Source of the DNA: Haematococcus lacustris
Lineage: Eukaryota > Chlorophyta > Chlorophyceae > Chlamydomonadales > Haematococcaceae
Direction: 5' to 3'
Assembly: GCA_030144725.1 (NCBI GenBank)
Contig: JASKMD010000024.1
Location: 5,026,220-5,090,219 of the forward strand
Length of the DNA stretch: 64,000 nt
Part shown: positions 1-11,500 of the stretch, one piece after another
Layout: each line of letters opens with the position of its first letter
How positions within the stretch are numbered: position 1 is the stretch's first letter
Made by a program: the position numbers and the translations under genes
Notes under the pieces: generated by a model
The model's database searches: none
Told to the model about the DNA's origin: nothing
What the model saw: only the letters and a program-made list of their open reading frames with translations

Positions 1-26
1 AGGGCAGACACCCGGCAGTCGTAGGC

Positions 27-177
27 ACCCTGAACTGGTGTCCGCGTCTGCCCGTGCTCTTCCAACAGGTAGGCGCAAGGTTGCGCAAGGTTGACGCAAG
101 GTTGCGCGTTAGCAGTTGTGGCAGATCAATGTAACTACCCTGAACTGGTGTCCGCGTCTGCCCGTGCTCTTCCAACA
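27..177. repeat. 41-bp direct repeat, two copies
   Basis: The same 41-base sequence occurs at 27-67 and 137-177, spaced 110 bases apart. The bases between are themselves short GCAAGGTTG-type repeats. No coding signal was recognised here. Confidence 0.8.
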
Positions 178-238
178 ATTCACGAGACAGCCCAGACGAC
201 GCGAAGCGGCAATCTCTTCCAGAGGTGCGCACATTACA

Positions 239-440
239 TACACGGCATTGATGCAACCAGCCAGGTGACGCTGACACCCTGAGCCTGGCGCTGCCTATAG
301 ATAGCTGTAGGATTGAGCAGGATGACCCTACCTGGCCGGGCCTGCCCCTCTGGCTGCCCTCACCCAGCCCTGGCACTGCAAACCCCACTGCCATGTCACC
401 TCTGCCATGAGCACTCCACTACTCCTCATCAGGGAAGGGC
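239..440 (+). repeat. Interspersed repeat, copy 1 (202 bp)
   Basis: This 202-base segment recurs in the same orientation at 45076-45277 with only a few substitutions. It has no visible terminal repeats and no convincing ORF, so it is an unclassified dispersed repeat. The second copy lies inside the gene at 43894-45581. Confidence 0.85.
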
Positions 441-565
441 GCACTTGTCCAAACAATCGGGAAGCTGGGCGTGAGCAAGCCGTCACATTACCACAGTTAC
501 TCCATGGCAGCATGCTGATGTTGTGGCAGTGGCTGAGGTTTTGAGCAACACAATATTGCTGGTAT

Positions 566-697
566 GGTCACCCCGGCCATTGGCCATGCCAATCCGTGAC
601 AGGCCTGCCGCTCGCACCACGCCCTAGTGGAGGGTAGCGAAGGCTATCGCGGTAACTCACGCGCGCTAAAACTCGCGTTTTGCACTGAAGCCTTGTC
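566..697 (+). repeat. Left terminal inverted repeat of TIR element copy 1
   Basis: About 130 bases match the termini of the second element (31695-31831 directly, 41393-41528 as reverse complement). An inverted copy lacking the outer nine bases lies at 2463-2571, next to a short sequence that also occurs beside the right terminus near 7942-7962. Confidence 0.8.
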
Positions 698-727
698 CCA
701 GTAGCCTTGTCCCCGCAGAAATAGCAT

Positions 728-1010
728 TAGGTGCGCGCCTACATCAAGGAAACCTTGTCGGGTTACTCGAGCTGGGAGAAATTCGGATCGCCGGCTGTAC
801 TTGCCCTCAGAGCGTTCGGAGGCCACCACGTCACTGCCAAGTACCTCCACAATGCACTCGCGCTGCGCGATGTTGTGAGCCATGAGGGGTCCCGACCCAA
901 CCCAGGGAATCTTGCGCTTCGACCTGCCACCCACGTACGGTCGCACCCTGTTGAGCCCCAGGCTGCAGCGAGCGAGCATGTTCACAGTCCGCGAGGATGG
1001 CGGGCGGAGT
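728..1010 (+). repeat. Subterminal repeat shared with the second TIR element
   Basis: This block matches 40870-41390 in the same orientation, with an extra stretch between the two halves in that copy (about 41019-41252). In copy 1 it follows the left terminus. In copy 2 it precedes the right terminus. The minus strand is open across 644-1090 (148 residues), but the product is unrecognised and may be chance. Confidence 0.7.
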
Positions 1011-3343
1011 GATCTGGGAGGCTTCAGTGGAAAACGGGAGTTCTGGTCAGGTGTGCCCCAACTAACAGGAAACCTACCCCTGGTAACCAAAACGACGCCG
1101 CGTCTCAGCCACGCGGGTCTCTATTTATGCTTCGCACATCCCCGGATAGAGCACTCATGTCAGGCTACGGGGTGAAGCATGTGTACCATTAGTTTCCGTG
1201 CATTGTGCTGAGCGCACTGGCGGCTCAAATGTCAGCATTCAAGTGCATGCGTGTTTTCCTCATGCGCCCCTCGCCGCGACCGACCGCCGCGACCGACGTG
1301 GCCCAGTAGCCCCTGCAAACAGTCAGGGACCGTCGCCGCGGTAGAAACGGTGCATCACGGCATGTCAAGCAGATGCAACTGATGCCGACTGGCGACTCTG
1401 CAAGGTGTGTAGGCCACTGCTATGTTACCTTGCTGGGCAGGTTGGGTCCGGTCCCTCTCGCCCGCCCCGCGCTTGCGTGTCCAGCTCGTGTTCATCTCCG
1501 CTGTGGTCCCCTGCTGCTCCTCAGGTGCAGCAACAAGTGGAGGGGGGAGCAGCCCTCCGGGGCTGCCACCCGCACCTGCTGCCTGCTGCTGCCATGGGGG
1601 TGGCAGCAGGAGGGGGGAGCAGGTCAGGGGCGGCAACACATCTGCACCAGCTGCCTGCTGCTGCCAGGGGTCCCCATGCAGGAGCGGCGACTGCTGGTTG
1701 CGAGGGGGTGAGCCGGGGTGGCAGGACCCGTCAGCTTGGGCTGGGAGGGGGTGGGAGGGGGTGGGAGGGGGGGTTGGAGGGCCGGGCTGGGGTTGGGAGG
1801 GGGTGACCGCCTGCTGAGGTAGGAAGGCGATGCTGGGCTGGCGAGGCGGGGGGGCTGCAAAATGGGCAGGGTCGGATGGGCTAGTCATTCCTGCAAGGCA
1901 AAGTCGGGTCACGCCAATGTCATTTCGAGCAGGCCTGAGCAACTGATTGCCATTGCCTTCCTCTTCTCCAGCAGTTGTGGCGTTGAGTAAGGAACAGAGT
2001 TGTGTAGCGAAAGTCTGGAAAGTCACAGTGGTCAGCTCACAACATGCCATTTTGTTAATGAGGGTCCCTTTTCCTGTGTGACTAGCGAGAGAGAGACGCA
2101 CATTTCCCGCATTTGCAGCAATGTCGCTACATCACATGCCCCAGCGATGGCCCTCCAACACCGCCTGCACCAACAAAAGGCTCGCGGAGCGAGCCTGGCG
2201 GGCTGTGCTGTGATTGTACTTCCGGCTGGATGCCAGGCGGAGTTCGCTCATTGGTGCCACTACTCACCACTAGAACAATCGATAGTGAGCAGCTGAGGTG
2301 TGTCCGCGCTCGCTTGCGCCGGCACGGGCTCTGATGCAAGGATTAACGCGCCGCTTGCCAGTAGATGCGGAGTAATTCGCAGGTGCCAATGCAACAAACG
2401 CTACCGAAATCGGTGCACTTCGTAGCGAGTACTTGCATGAAGATTACCAACCCCATGTTGGGGACTCCTGAGTTTTAGCGCGCGTGACTTACCGCGATAG
2501 CCTCAGCTACCCTTCACTAGCGCGTGGTGCGAGCGGCAGGCCTGTCACGGATTGGCATGGCCAATGGTCAGGTTAGACAAGCAAGCCAAAAAATGCCCAT
2601 TTTTCGGACGGACCTAACTAACTCTATACACCGCCTCACGATGTAAGATTGGCACGCCTTGACGCAGCGCCGCGCACGTTAGCATCGGCTAAGAGGAACA
2701 GGCCTATGGTGATCGGCTGGTCCGCGACCCCGTCCAATGTTCGGGGGCCCCGACCAGCACACAACGCCATGAGCGCTCCATCGCTCTTATTTGCGCCCTT
2801 AAGTACGCGTGCTGTTGCGGCGATGTCCTCGGCGATGTCCAGGTGCCTCCTGGGTGTCTACAGTGTGTGCCACATGCTGCTTGCTAAAGGCTTGTCTCAT
2901 GGCCGGGTTGAGGGGGTACGTCGTGAGGCTTTGGACCCGAAACTTCTTCAGCAGCTAGCTGTATTACACAGCTCGCACCCTGGCGCTGACTTGACCTCAA
3001 CATGCATCAGCACGGTCTATGGCGAGTGGTGGTGTGGGACACTCTGGAAAAGCTTCAACTGCACGCCAAACGTACAAAATGCTTTGCACTGAGCCCCGGG
3101 GGAACCACATAGGACATCTCCACAAACGGTATCGTCAGTAGGCGGAATGAAATGCCAGCTGGTACTTATACAGGTAAAACATGAAACACACCAAAAGTTT
3201 GGCCATGCCCGGGGCTTTCGTCAAAGTGTAGGCGCTTCCGGCCGCCACAACGATAAGAATAGAAGCGACGACCCTTCTCCACCCGTCGAAGCCGTCGGTC
3301 GACCTTATGGGCGATGGCAGCCGCACTTGAAGGATTTTAAGCT
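1011..3343. other. Internal region of TIR element with no recognised gene
   Basis: No product was recognised. The segment 1735-1810 is a run of G-rich units with quadruplex potential, and the long Pro-rich minus-strand reading at 1355-2101 is a by-product of that composition. The inverted terminus copy lies at 2463-2571. An open plus-strand reading of 147 residues at 2649-3092 has no recognisable domain. Confidence 0.5.
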
Positions 3344-5668
3344 ATGCCCCATCGCTCGAAGCGAAGCCTAGCCGGGTCTGCGCGAATGGCCGAGCTTTTA
3401 GCCACTGGCCGTGCTCCGCGGACCCGCATTGCTGGCTTCCAAGCCCAGGCAAGCCAGCCCAGCCCTGTCCAGCCCAGCCCTTGCTTGTGCCCTTTCCCAT
3501 ACCGATGCATGTGGTGTTGCATTGTTGTTTTCAGGCGCATTGCGCCACTGAACAACGTCTACAAGCAGTGCTGGAAGAGCATGCAAGGGAGAAGCTTGAC
3601 TGGCAGCAGCAGCACCATGACTGGCAGCAGCGGCAGCAAGACTGGCAGCAGCAGCAGCTGGACTGGCAGCGGCGGCAGCAGGACTGGCAGCAGCAGCAGC
3701 AGCTGTTGGAAAAGCAGCTCCATGACCTTCTGCAGCGGGCTGACCTCCATGCCCACATCATAGCCGTCGAAGCGTGTGGGCGCAATCAAACAGCAGCAGG
3801 TGGATGTGCCACTGGCACACCCACCATGAGCACATCATGTGTGTGCTGCTGGCAGCCACAGTCGAGCCCCGCATGGTGTTGAGGGAGGCCTACTCCATGG
3901 GCTGCAGCATGGTATGGGGACCAGGTGACAGCCAGGGTGCAGTGGGGGAGCCAGTGACAGCAGAGCAGGTAGACGAGCTGGTCTTGGAGTTGGAGTTAGT
4001 TTCGAACTTTTTCTACTTTTTTCCAACCATGTTTTGTGGTGTGTGCCCCAAGCGCCCTTGTATTTTTGATTGTGTGTGCAGGATGCCTGTAAATCACCCC
4101 CATCTCAAGAACCCAGCTGCAAGGAATGAGCCCAATGCTAAGCGTTGTGCTTTGTGTGAACTCACATCGCCAGCCAAGAACAAGGATGGGTTTGTGGTGG
4201 TTGAGAAGGTCGGGGAGGACGCATACCACGGCCCCTACCTGATTGTCTTTGGCCACGCTAGTGTGCTGAAGGGCAGCGTGCTAGTTGCATGCCAACGTGC
4301 AGGGCTTGCCCCCCTGGCGCATAGAGATTGCGTCAGAATGCACCAGAAGCAACAACCCCCTCCTCCCTCCCCACCCCGACAGCCACCTCCTCCTCCCCCC
4401 TTCTCCCTCCCCCCCTCCTCCCTCCCTCCCCACCCCACCTCACCCCACCTCCTCCCTCCCCCCCTCCTGCCTCCCTCCACATCCTCCTCCTCCCTCCCCA
4501 CCCCGGCAGCCACACCTCCTCCCCCCTCCCCGCCACACTCACTACATGGCCAGACCCTGGAGCAGCAGCCCCCTCCCACCTCCCTGCCCCCCGAGCTGGA
4601 TGACCAGCACCAGGATCAAGTGTCTCCATGCCCCTCCCCCCCGCCTCCCCCCCCGCTGCAGCCACCCTTGCCACCCTCCCCTCCCCGACCCTCTCCTCCA
4701 ACCCCTCCCCAGCAGCCACAGCAGCCACCTCCCACCTTCATTCCCCACAAGTAAGTAGTAAGGGCTGCGGTTGAAGCTATGTGTCAGGTGCCAATGATGT
4801 GGTCTACAACCTGTGTAATGTGTCTTTTGTTTTGCAGGTGTTGGCAATGTGGTGCCCTACAACAGCCCGTCGACCATCACATGTACTTGCAAGAGTTGTT
4901 CATGTGGTCTGATGGTTGTGCTGGGCAGTTCAAGGGTACACCAGCATTGCAACAACACCGTCGCATGGCATTGAACTTGTCTGTGGTGCCACCTCCCACT
5001 TCAAGGGCAGGCATGACTCAGAGGGTGGGGTCTTGAAGCACAAGTTGAGGGATATGGTCCTGGCAGATCATGTTGGCTTGGCCATGTGCAGGGCTCAACA
5101 GCTAACAGCTGCTTTTAATCATAAGCACACAGAGCCTGCATCCCTAGTTGGTGCCTGCAAGGCCCACCGGGAGAGGGCAAAAGTGATGAGGAGGGAGTGC
5201 TTGGTGTTGGATGATGGGTTGGTGAAGGAGTGCTACAAGCAAGATGAGGATGCTGACAGCTTCAAGGGTACAGTACAAGGGTCTCGTGCACAACACAGCA
5301 TGTATTTTCCTGCTAATACCGAGGGTGAGCTCATGTGGTCAATGACGGCATGTGCTTGTGGTGCACGCATGAGCAACCCCCCTCAGCCGTGTGGTGCACA
5401 ATGCCGTGGTTCGATGCCTCTTGAGCCAATGCCCATGTTGCTAGACAAGGAAGCTGCTAGGCAAGCTGCTTTGAATGCAGAGTGTATTAAGCTCATGCTC
5501 TTGGACACCCCTGATATGCCTCAATTTGATACACTGAACAAGGACCTATTGAAAGCATGGTGCAAGCACAAGAACATCAGAGGGGTTTCAAGTAAATCAA
5601 AGAATGAGTTGCGTGACATGTGCCTGCTGAAGTTGAGGAAGAAGGTTGAGGCACCACGGCACATGTAA
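3344..5668 (+). pseudogene. Transposase-like gene of the TIR element, copy 1 (frameshifted or spliced)
   Basis: The reading is split over several frames. At 3580-3760 a Gln/Trp-rich repeat (DWQQQQ-type units) predicts a coiled coil. At 3990-4330 a Cys/His-containing block follows, with NEPNAKRCALC and YHGPYLIVFGHASVLKG. A long Pro/Ser-rich stretch (4350-4750) comes next. The conserved core has MWSDGCAGQFKGTPALQ (about 4899-4950), then in another frame ATSHFKGRHDSEGGV (5000 onward), then GSRAQHSMYFPA and TACAC with further cysteines. The same order of coiled coil and core is found in the second element (40653-32189, minus). The acidic residues in WSDG and HDSEGG could be RNase H-fold catalytic residues, which is inference. 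At least one frameshift near 4980 suggests this copy is inactive, unless an intron removes it. I do not recognise the transposase superfamily. Confidence 0.6.
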
Positions 5669-6116
5669 CACTGAAAGCCAGAGCCATCCCCAGCCATCCC
5701 GACAACATATTGCCAAGTGATGATGTAGCGCTGTCATGGTGCAGCTTGTATCTGCATAGAGTCATGCCGCAACGTCAGTGAGGTAAGGGGTGCCAGCTGG
5801 CTGACTTGTGCGCATATACACGAATTATATGCGCCATGCACTGACATGCAAGCAGGCGTACTGCACTTGTGCCGTTGGCTTACGGCGTGCGTAGAAAGAT
5901 TGGCAGCCTCGCCATATGATGTGCGTGAGTCTTTTAGAAGCGGAAAGCACAGGTCAGGTTTGGGCGGGCGCCGATCTGAGCTAGTGTTTTGCTGACGGTG
6001 GGTACCGCATACACTTGTTACACCTGACTGCGTCAAAACTTTGTCGCGAGCTTCACGGAGATTCGCGCCCCAGACCGTCTCACATTTGCGGGGCCAATGG
6101 CGGGGGTGACCCCTAG

Positions 6117-7388
6117 TCAGGTCCCACAAGGTCTGTTTGGCGAAATGTACCGTGAGCCATTTGATGCCGCGTTTACACAGCCGTGATCAGCGTGCCTTTC
6201 CGATATGCCTACTGCATCAAAGGGCCTGCACGGCCTGGACGCCCACCATCCCTTGCCAAGTGTCCAGGTGGCAAGGTTACTGTAGATGGATGCGGCGTTC
6301 CTTCTAAAGCGGGGGCTAGTAGGTACGGTCTACAACAACGCTAGCGCGAGGGCCGGCGGTTATGTTCGGTAACGGGGTGGCTCGCATCTCGCATCGGGCT
6401 GTCGCAGCTTGCTCGCAACATGACTAAGCCCTCCTCCTCCACCACATCAAAGCATATACTACGAGCTGCAGGCAGCATGTCCGAAGGAATTGTTTTTTTC
6501 TGGTCTCTCCTTCGACGACATTATTGAGAGGGCTGATGAACGACGACAGCTTCCTATGCTTTCTTATGCTTCCCTATGCTTCCCTTTGCTGTCCTATGCT
6601 TTCCGATCCTTCCTATTCTTATTACGCTTAGTGCGGGGTGCCATCGCTATCAATGGCCGCCAGTCTGCATAATTTGCGCCGCTGATGAACGCTGGTGGTA
6701 GCTTGGAGGAATCAGAACAATCTCTTACACTTTCGCAGCCTGGTAAGCGCGAGATGATGGGGTACTTTAGACATGAGCATGGGAGGTATGTCTGGGTGAT
6801 CTATGGATGCTAATCCTAAGAATAACGCTACCAAAAGTGTAAGAGAATCTCGGGGCACACAGATTGCATCTCTACAGGAGGTCAGCACGGCGTTTGATGC
6901 ACAACCTGCCTAGAAATAAGACTTCTACGCACCGTAATTCCAGGAGCTTCCCAAGCTGCGCAGCGCAGATGTTATACACTGCAGTAGCTTCTAATGGGAG
7001 CTATGAGCATACTTCAAAGTTATGGCGCAGAAACCAGACGGTTACGTAGCAGCAACAAGCAGCAAATCGATCTCAAAAATAGCACTGCAGATTTGCATGA
7101 CGGCACCCCATCCCGGTACGCCGACCGACCGACTAGTGGCCGCTCTACCTCGCTCGTTGCTGCGGCGTTATTGTATGCACGTGCACTACCGTTAGGGTGC
7201 AAGGAGTCACTGGTGCCAGGATACCGCGGAGGGGGCAAAGTTGACTTTAGCCCGTCCCTCGCAGGCCAAGCTGCGGAGCTGCACGCCGCAGCGGGGCGTC
7301 GCGGTTTGACCTCTTGGAGTTCAGTATACGCGACAAAAAGTGACGGTACATTTTATCGAGCCATTTTACCTGACCTTGTGGGACCTGA
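6117..7388. mobile_element. Nested non-autonomous TIR element (1272 bp)
   Basis: The ends are inverted repeats: TCAGGTCCCACAAGG at 6117 and its reverse complement ending at 7388. Weaker pairing continues inward for some 35 bases around a shared AAATGTACCGT. A 7-base duplication CCCCTAG flanks both ends (6110-6116 and 7389-7395). No transposase reading is visible inside. It inserted immediately beside a second GGCCAATGGCGGGGGTGACC terminus-like sequence at 6092-6111. Confidence 0.75.
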
Positions 7389-8559
7389 CCCCTAGCCCAT
7401 ACCATGCATGCAGTGAATGCCACACAACACAAGTGACAGTTTACAGAGAACACAAGTGCCAGCTTACAGAGACACAAGTGCCAGTTTGTAATGATGTAGG
7501 TTGGATGATATAAGGTAATGATGTGAGGTTGGATGTAATGATGAAGGACGGGCCAGCCGCAAACAGCATTTTAAGCAAAGTCTACCGCACATGTTATGAG
7601 ATAGGATGGTTCGGAGCTGGAGTTTGTGGTTGCGGGGCAGTACTAACATTCACAGCTTTGCGGGAGCTAGGGAGCCGAGCTACCCAGTACAACCGACTGA
7701 ACGGACCTGGCTAGCGAGAGAGACGGGCCCCGGCCTTAGGCTTCATACGTATGTATGCCGCTGCCTACAGCGACCTTGTTGCGTGGACACAACTTTAGGC
7801 CCAAACACCCATGTTCAGCCTGCGGGCCTGCGCTTCGACGCCGCTTACTATTTCTAGCACGCTGACCCTGAGCGGTGCAATCGCGGTAGCAAATGGTGGT
7901 CTGGATGTGGAGAACAGCATGGTACCCAATTTTCCCCTTGCTTGTCTAACCTGACCAATGGCCGGGGTGACCGTATGCAGTCCAGCAAGCGCAAACCCGG
8001 CGCAGGGAGGTGTGGTGGGCTGAGTTGGACTGTGCAGCGGGCATCAAGCAGTGTAGTACATCAAGCAGTGTAGCTAGCTGGGCATCAGGCAGGCTAGCAG
8101 GCGGGCAGCAGAGTAGACAGCAGGCAGTGCAGCAGGCAGGCTAGCAGACAGAGCACCAGCCTTGTGCTCCACGCACCTTCTTTAGTTACGAAGCTGTGAA
8201 CCCACTTGCGGCGTTAGCCCCACAGCTCTACAACATCTGCACTGCCGCTGTCTCTGACGGACTGTTACGGACCTGACGGTGAAGACGCTGGTCTCTTTGC
8301 GCCCGCCTCTTGTGAATAACTGCGTCTGGCTTTCGGTTGGAGAATGTCTTCGACACGACGAGCGTACTACGCCTCGTCACCCACAGTTTCTGGCGCGCGT
8401 CCGAACTTCATTACGAAGCAATCAATGATGTACCCGTACCCTGGCCAATCAAAATGCTGTGGAATGCTGTAGTAACCTGCACCGTTGCAGGTACTGGGCG
8501 GACGTGCGCGTGGGTATTCCGTGGCATGTGCCGTGACAGCACGTAGGAATCAAGCCGCG
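7389..8559. other. Right end of TIR element, then upstream region of the NAP gene
   Basis: The stretch up to 7972 belongs to the TIR element, with no gene seen. From 7973 to 8559 there is unique sequence with GCAGGCTAGCAG-type short repeats near 8085-8155. A CCAAT motif at about 8443, some 115 bases before the ATG at 8560, may be part of a promoter. No TATA box was convincing. Confidence 0.4.
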
Positions 8560-11500
8560 ATGGGCAAGACGCAGAAGGGAGCGGTGTCGTCGTTGTCGGC
8601 CATTGAGGTAAGGGAGCATCGGAGTAGCAACGCAAGCAGTAGCCAGGCGGGCTATGAGACCTGTGGGGGCCTCTTACGACAGGCCGAGCTGCAAGGCATC
8701 GAACCTAAAACACGACTAGCGAAAGACGAGCTAGTATACGCACACCTTCAACGCTGCGCACCCCTCTTCCTACGGAGGTGGGCAGTATTCACACTCCACA
8801 TCAGCAAGACAGCTACAATACCTACCTAAGACAGCTACAATACATAGCTATAGCTAGCCACGACCTAGCAATGTCACCCTGTCACACACGTGTAGTCCAA
8901 CAAGGTCTGTTCCATTGCAGAGCGGAGCTGGTCAATGGGTCATGTGAACCCACAGAAGAAGAGCTCCGTGGTTGTGAGGTTACCTTGACAAAGGGTGGCA
9001 ACCAGAATGGTCCGCCAGCTGGTGTGCCTGGCTTCTGGTACCATGCTATGAAGGCTGATGTAAGTGATGTGCAGTGTTGAACACACTGCAACGTATGAGC
9101 AGTATGAACTTGTCCTTCTTACCCGCTTGCAGCCTGTGGTGGGACCGCACCTACACCCCCAAGACACCAGAGCCCTTCTTCACCTGACGGACATCCGCTA
9201 TGTGCAAGGCCCGTTCGGCACATGGGTTGAGTTCCACTTTGACGATGACAACCCCTGTTTTGAGAACACGGTGGGCATGGCTACAGAGTGGTGCATGGCG
9301 CCATGCAGCCCACATGGGTAAATTGTTGATGTGACACCCTAGCATGACTGCAACATGGCGTGTGGCCAAGGGCCAAGGGCAAGTAAATGCCACTTTGTCC
9401 TGGCCACCTAGGTCTTGCGGCGTGGTTTGTCTTACATCCGCGATGACAAGGGTCAGCTTGTCAGCGCGGCAGAGGAGACGACAGACATCATTTGGCGCCA
9501 CGGCTGCAACCTGCTGGTGACTAGCACTAGAAGTCCAGTCACGGTGCGTCCTTGCATGCATGCTGCAGCAGTCTCTCCTCCTCAATGCTGCCGCCATGCC
9601 TCACTCCTGCCATGCCCTCGGCCATACCCTGCCGAAGTTAAAACACATGCGCTGTTCCCACCTAATAGCAGACACGGCGCACCAGCGCACCATCTCCTCA
9701 GCATAGTGCATGTCGGCACAGTGCCACCCGCCATACTGGTTGGCAGCGCAAGCCGCAAAGCTGCTCTGTACACTGGCTGGCTGGCCTGCTGCTTGACAGT
9801 CTGATGGCCCCAGGCCTCCTGTGCACTCTGTACCCAGCTTCTTTCGCTTCTTCACGCCCCTGACACCTCGCCAGGTGAGCAGCAGCCACACCTGACCACC
9901 CGCAGCAATCCTGCACAGGGGGCTGCCATGCACTGGCCAAGCAGCAGGGCTGGGGGCACTGCCTAGCATGCTCCGCCACCAGCCGCGGCCAGCCTGCACA
10001 GCTCAGTGGGACGTGGCCCTGGGCCGGCTGCACAGCGGCGAGTGTCATGCGCCAAAGCATGTCGCTCCCAGGTGCCTAGCCATGGGGCATGCAGACAGGG
10101 CCTTGCATGCATGCGGCATGCAGGTCGGCAAGGGGGCTGCCGACACGACCTGGGACCCCACAGCGGCTGACAGCGGTGATGAAGCTGATGCCGAGGGGGA
10201 TGACGATGGGCTTGACAACGAGCAGGGTGCTGGCGGCCCAGACGGCCTGCAAGACCAAACAGCAGCGCGCAGGTAGCCAGCCCCTCAGCTGCCCATGCCT
10301 GCCTGGAATGAGTGTGATGATGGCTCACACCGCTTGAGCCAATAGCTGTCAGGTTGCTGTCAGGCCGCCACACGTGGCAATATTGGCGTCCTCCATCTTG
10401 ACTTTGCTGTTGCTGCCACTGTTGCTGCCGCCGCTGCTGCCGGTGCCGCTGCTGCTGCTCCTGCTGCTGCCACTGCAGCCACTGTTGGTATTGCTCTGCT
10501 TCATCTGCAGGGCGCATGATATGCTGCTGTTGTCTGCCTTGGTAAAGAACGTGATTCCTCGGGCAGTGGAGCTGTATCTGCAGGCAGTTCAGGTGAGAGG
10601 TGCCCGTCAGCCCCCTCACACCCGCTGGACGAAGTTCAGTTAAGTGGGTTGCCAGTGCACCCAACGCACCATTACGTCACCATGCTTCATGCACCACCGT
10701 GTCACCAGTGCGCCATGACAGCCCTTTCCCCCCTGCAATCACATCGCACTGCATGCATTACACTGCATGCAGCCTGACATTGCTGCATATGCCATTGCTG
10801 CAGACACCCAAACACCATGATCCTCACACCCCCTTGCTCTGCAACATGGGCATGATATACGCAACTATTCAGCACTGCCCCTGACGCTGCCCTTGACGTT
10901 GCTCCCACTTTGTTGTTGCGGCGGTGCAGGCAGCAGGGTCGTCGCCCACCTCCACCACACCAGCCAGCGGTCAGGCCAATGACGACACTGAGGAGGAGGA
11001 GGAGGAGGTGAGCGAGGAGGGCTTCCAGCTGGTGGCAGGCCGCACTGCCGGCAGGCACCTGGCGCCGGGGGGGCTGGCTGCCGCGCCAGCCAGCGTGCAG
11101 CGCGTGGTGCATGCCCTGTCAGGCCTGCATGCCCAGGTGGAGCAGCTGATGGTGCAGCTGAGGCAAGGGGAGTGGCAGGTGCTCCAGCAGGCAGATGCCA
11201 GCAGCCGGGCGCTGGCGCAGCGCAGAGCACAGCTGCTGGCCAGGACGCCTGTCCGCATTGCCACCCCCTGCTGGCCCACTACTGGGACTACTGATGCGCT
11301 GGCACCCAGCAGCGGCGGCAGCAGTGGTGGTGGCAGCCATGATGGTGACAGCTGCACGGATGAGCCTCACCAGCTGCTGACCACAACCCCGCCGTTGTTC
11401 TGGCTGAGGGCGCTCAAGGCGACCGACATTGGCTGCCTGACAGTGAGCAGCAGGGACGAGCTGGCACTGGCAGCACTGGCGGACGTGGCTGTGGAGTGGG

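Larger units (their letters stand above)
566..7972 (+). mobile_element. TIR DNA transposon, copy 1 (composite, about 7.4 kb)
   Basis: The left end starts GGTCACCCCGGCCATTGG at 566 and the right end is its reverse complement, ending at 7972. GTAT lies immediately outside both ends (562-565 and 7973-7976), consistent with a 4-bp target duplication. A second family member at 31695-41528 has the same ends and the same kind of gene. Only the outer 18 bases match between the two ends here, because the right end diverges after that. A longer inverted copy of the left terminus lies internally at 2463-2571. The element is therefore rearranged, or several elements are nested. The encoded gene is at 3344-5668. 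Confidence 0.6.

Noticed and set aside
1355..2101. 248-residue Pro-rich minus-strand ORF and overlapping plus-strand ORFs
   Set aside because: Open only because of G-rich low-complexity sequence at 1500-1810; no motif, and it lies within transposon sequence.
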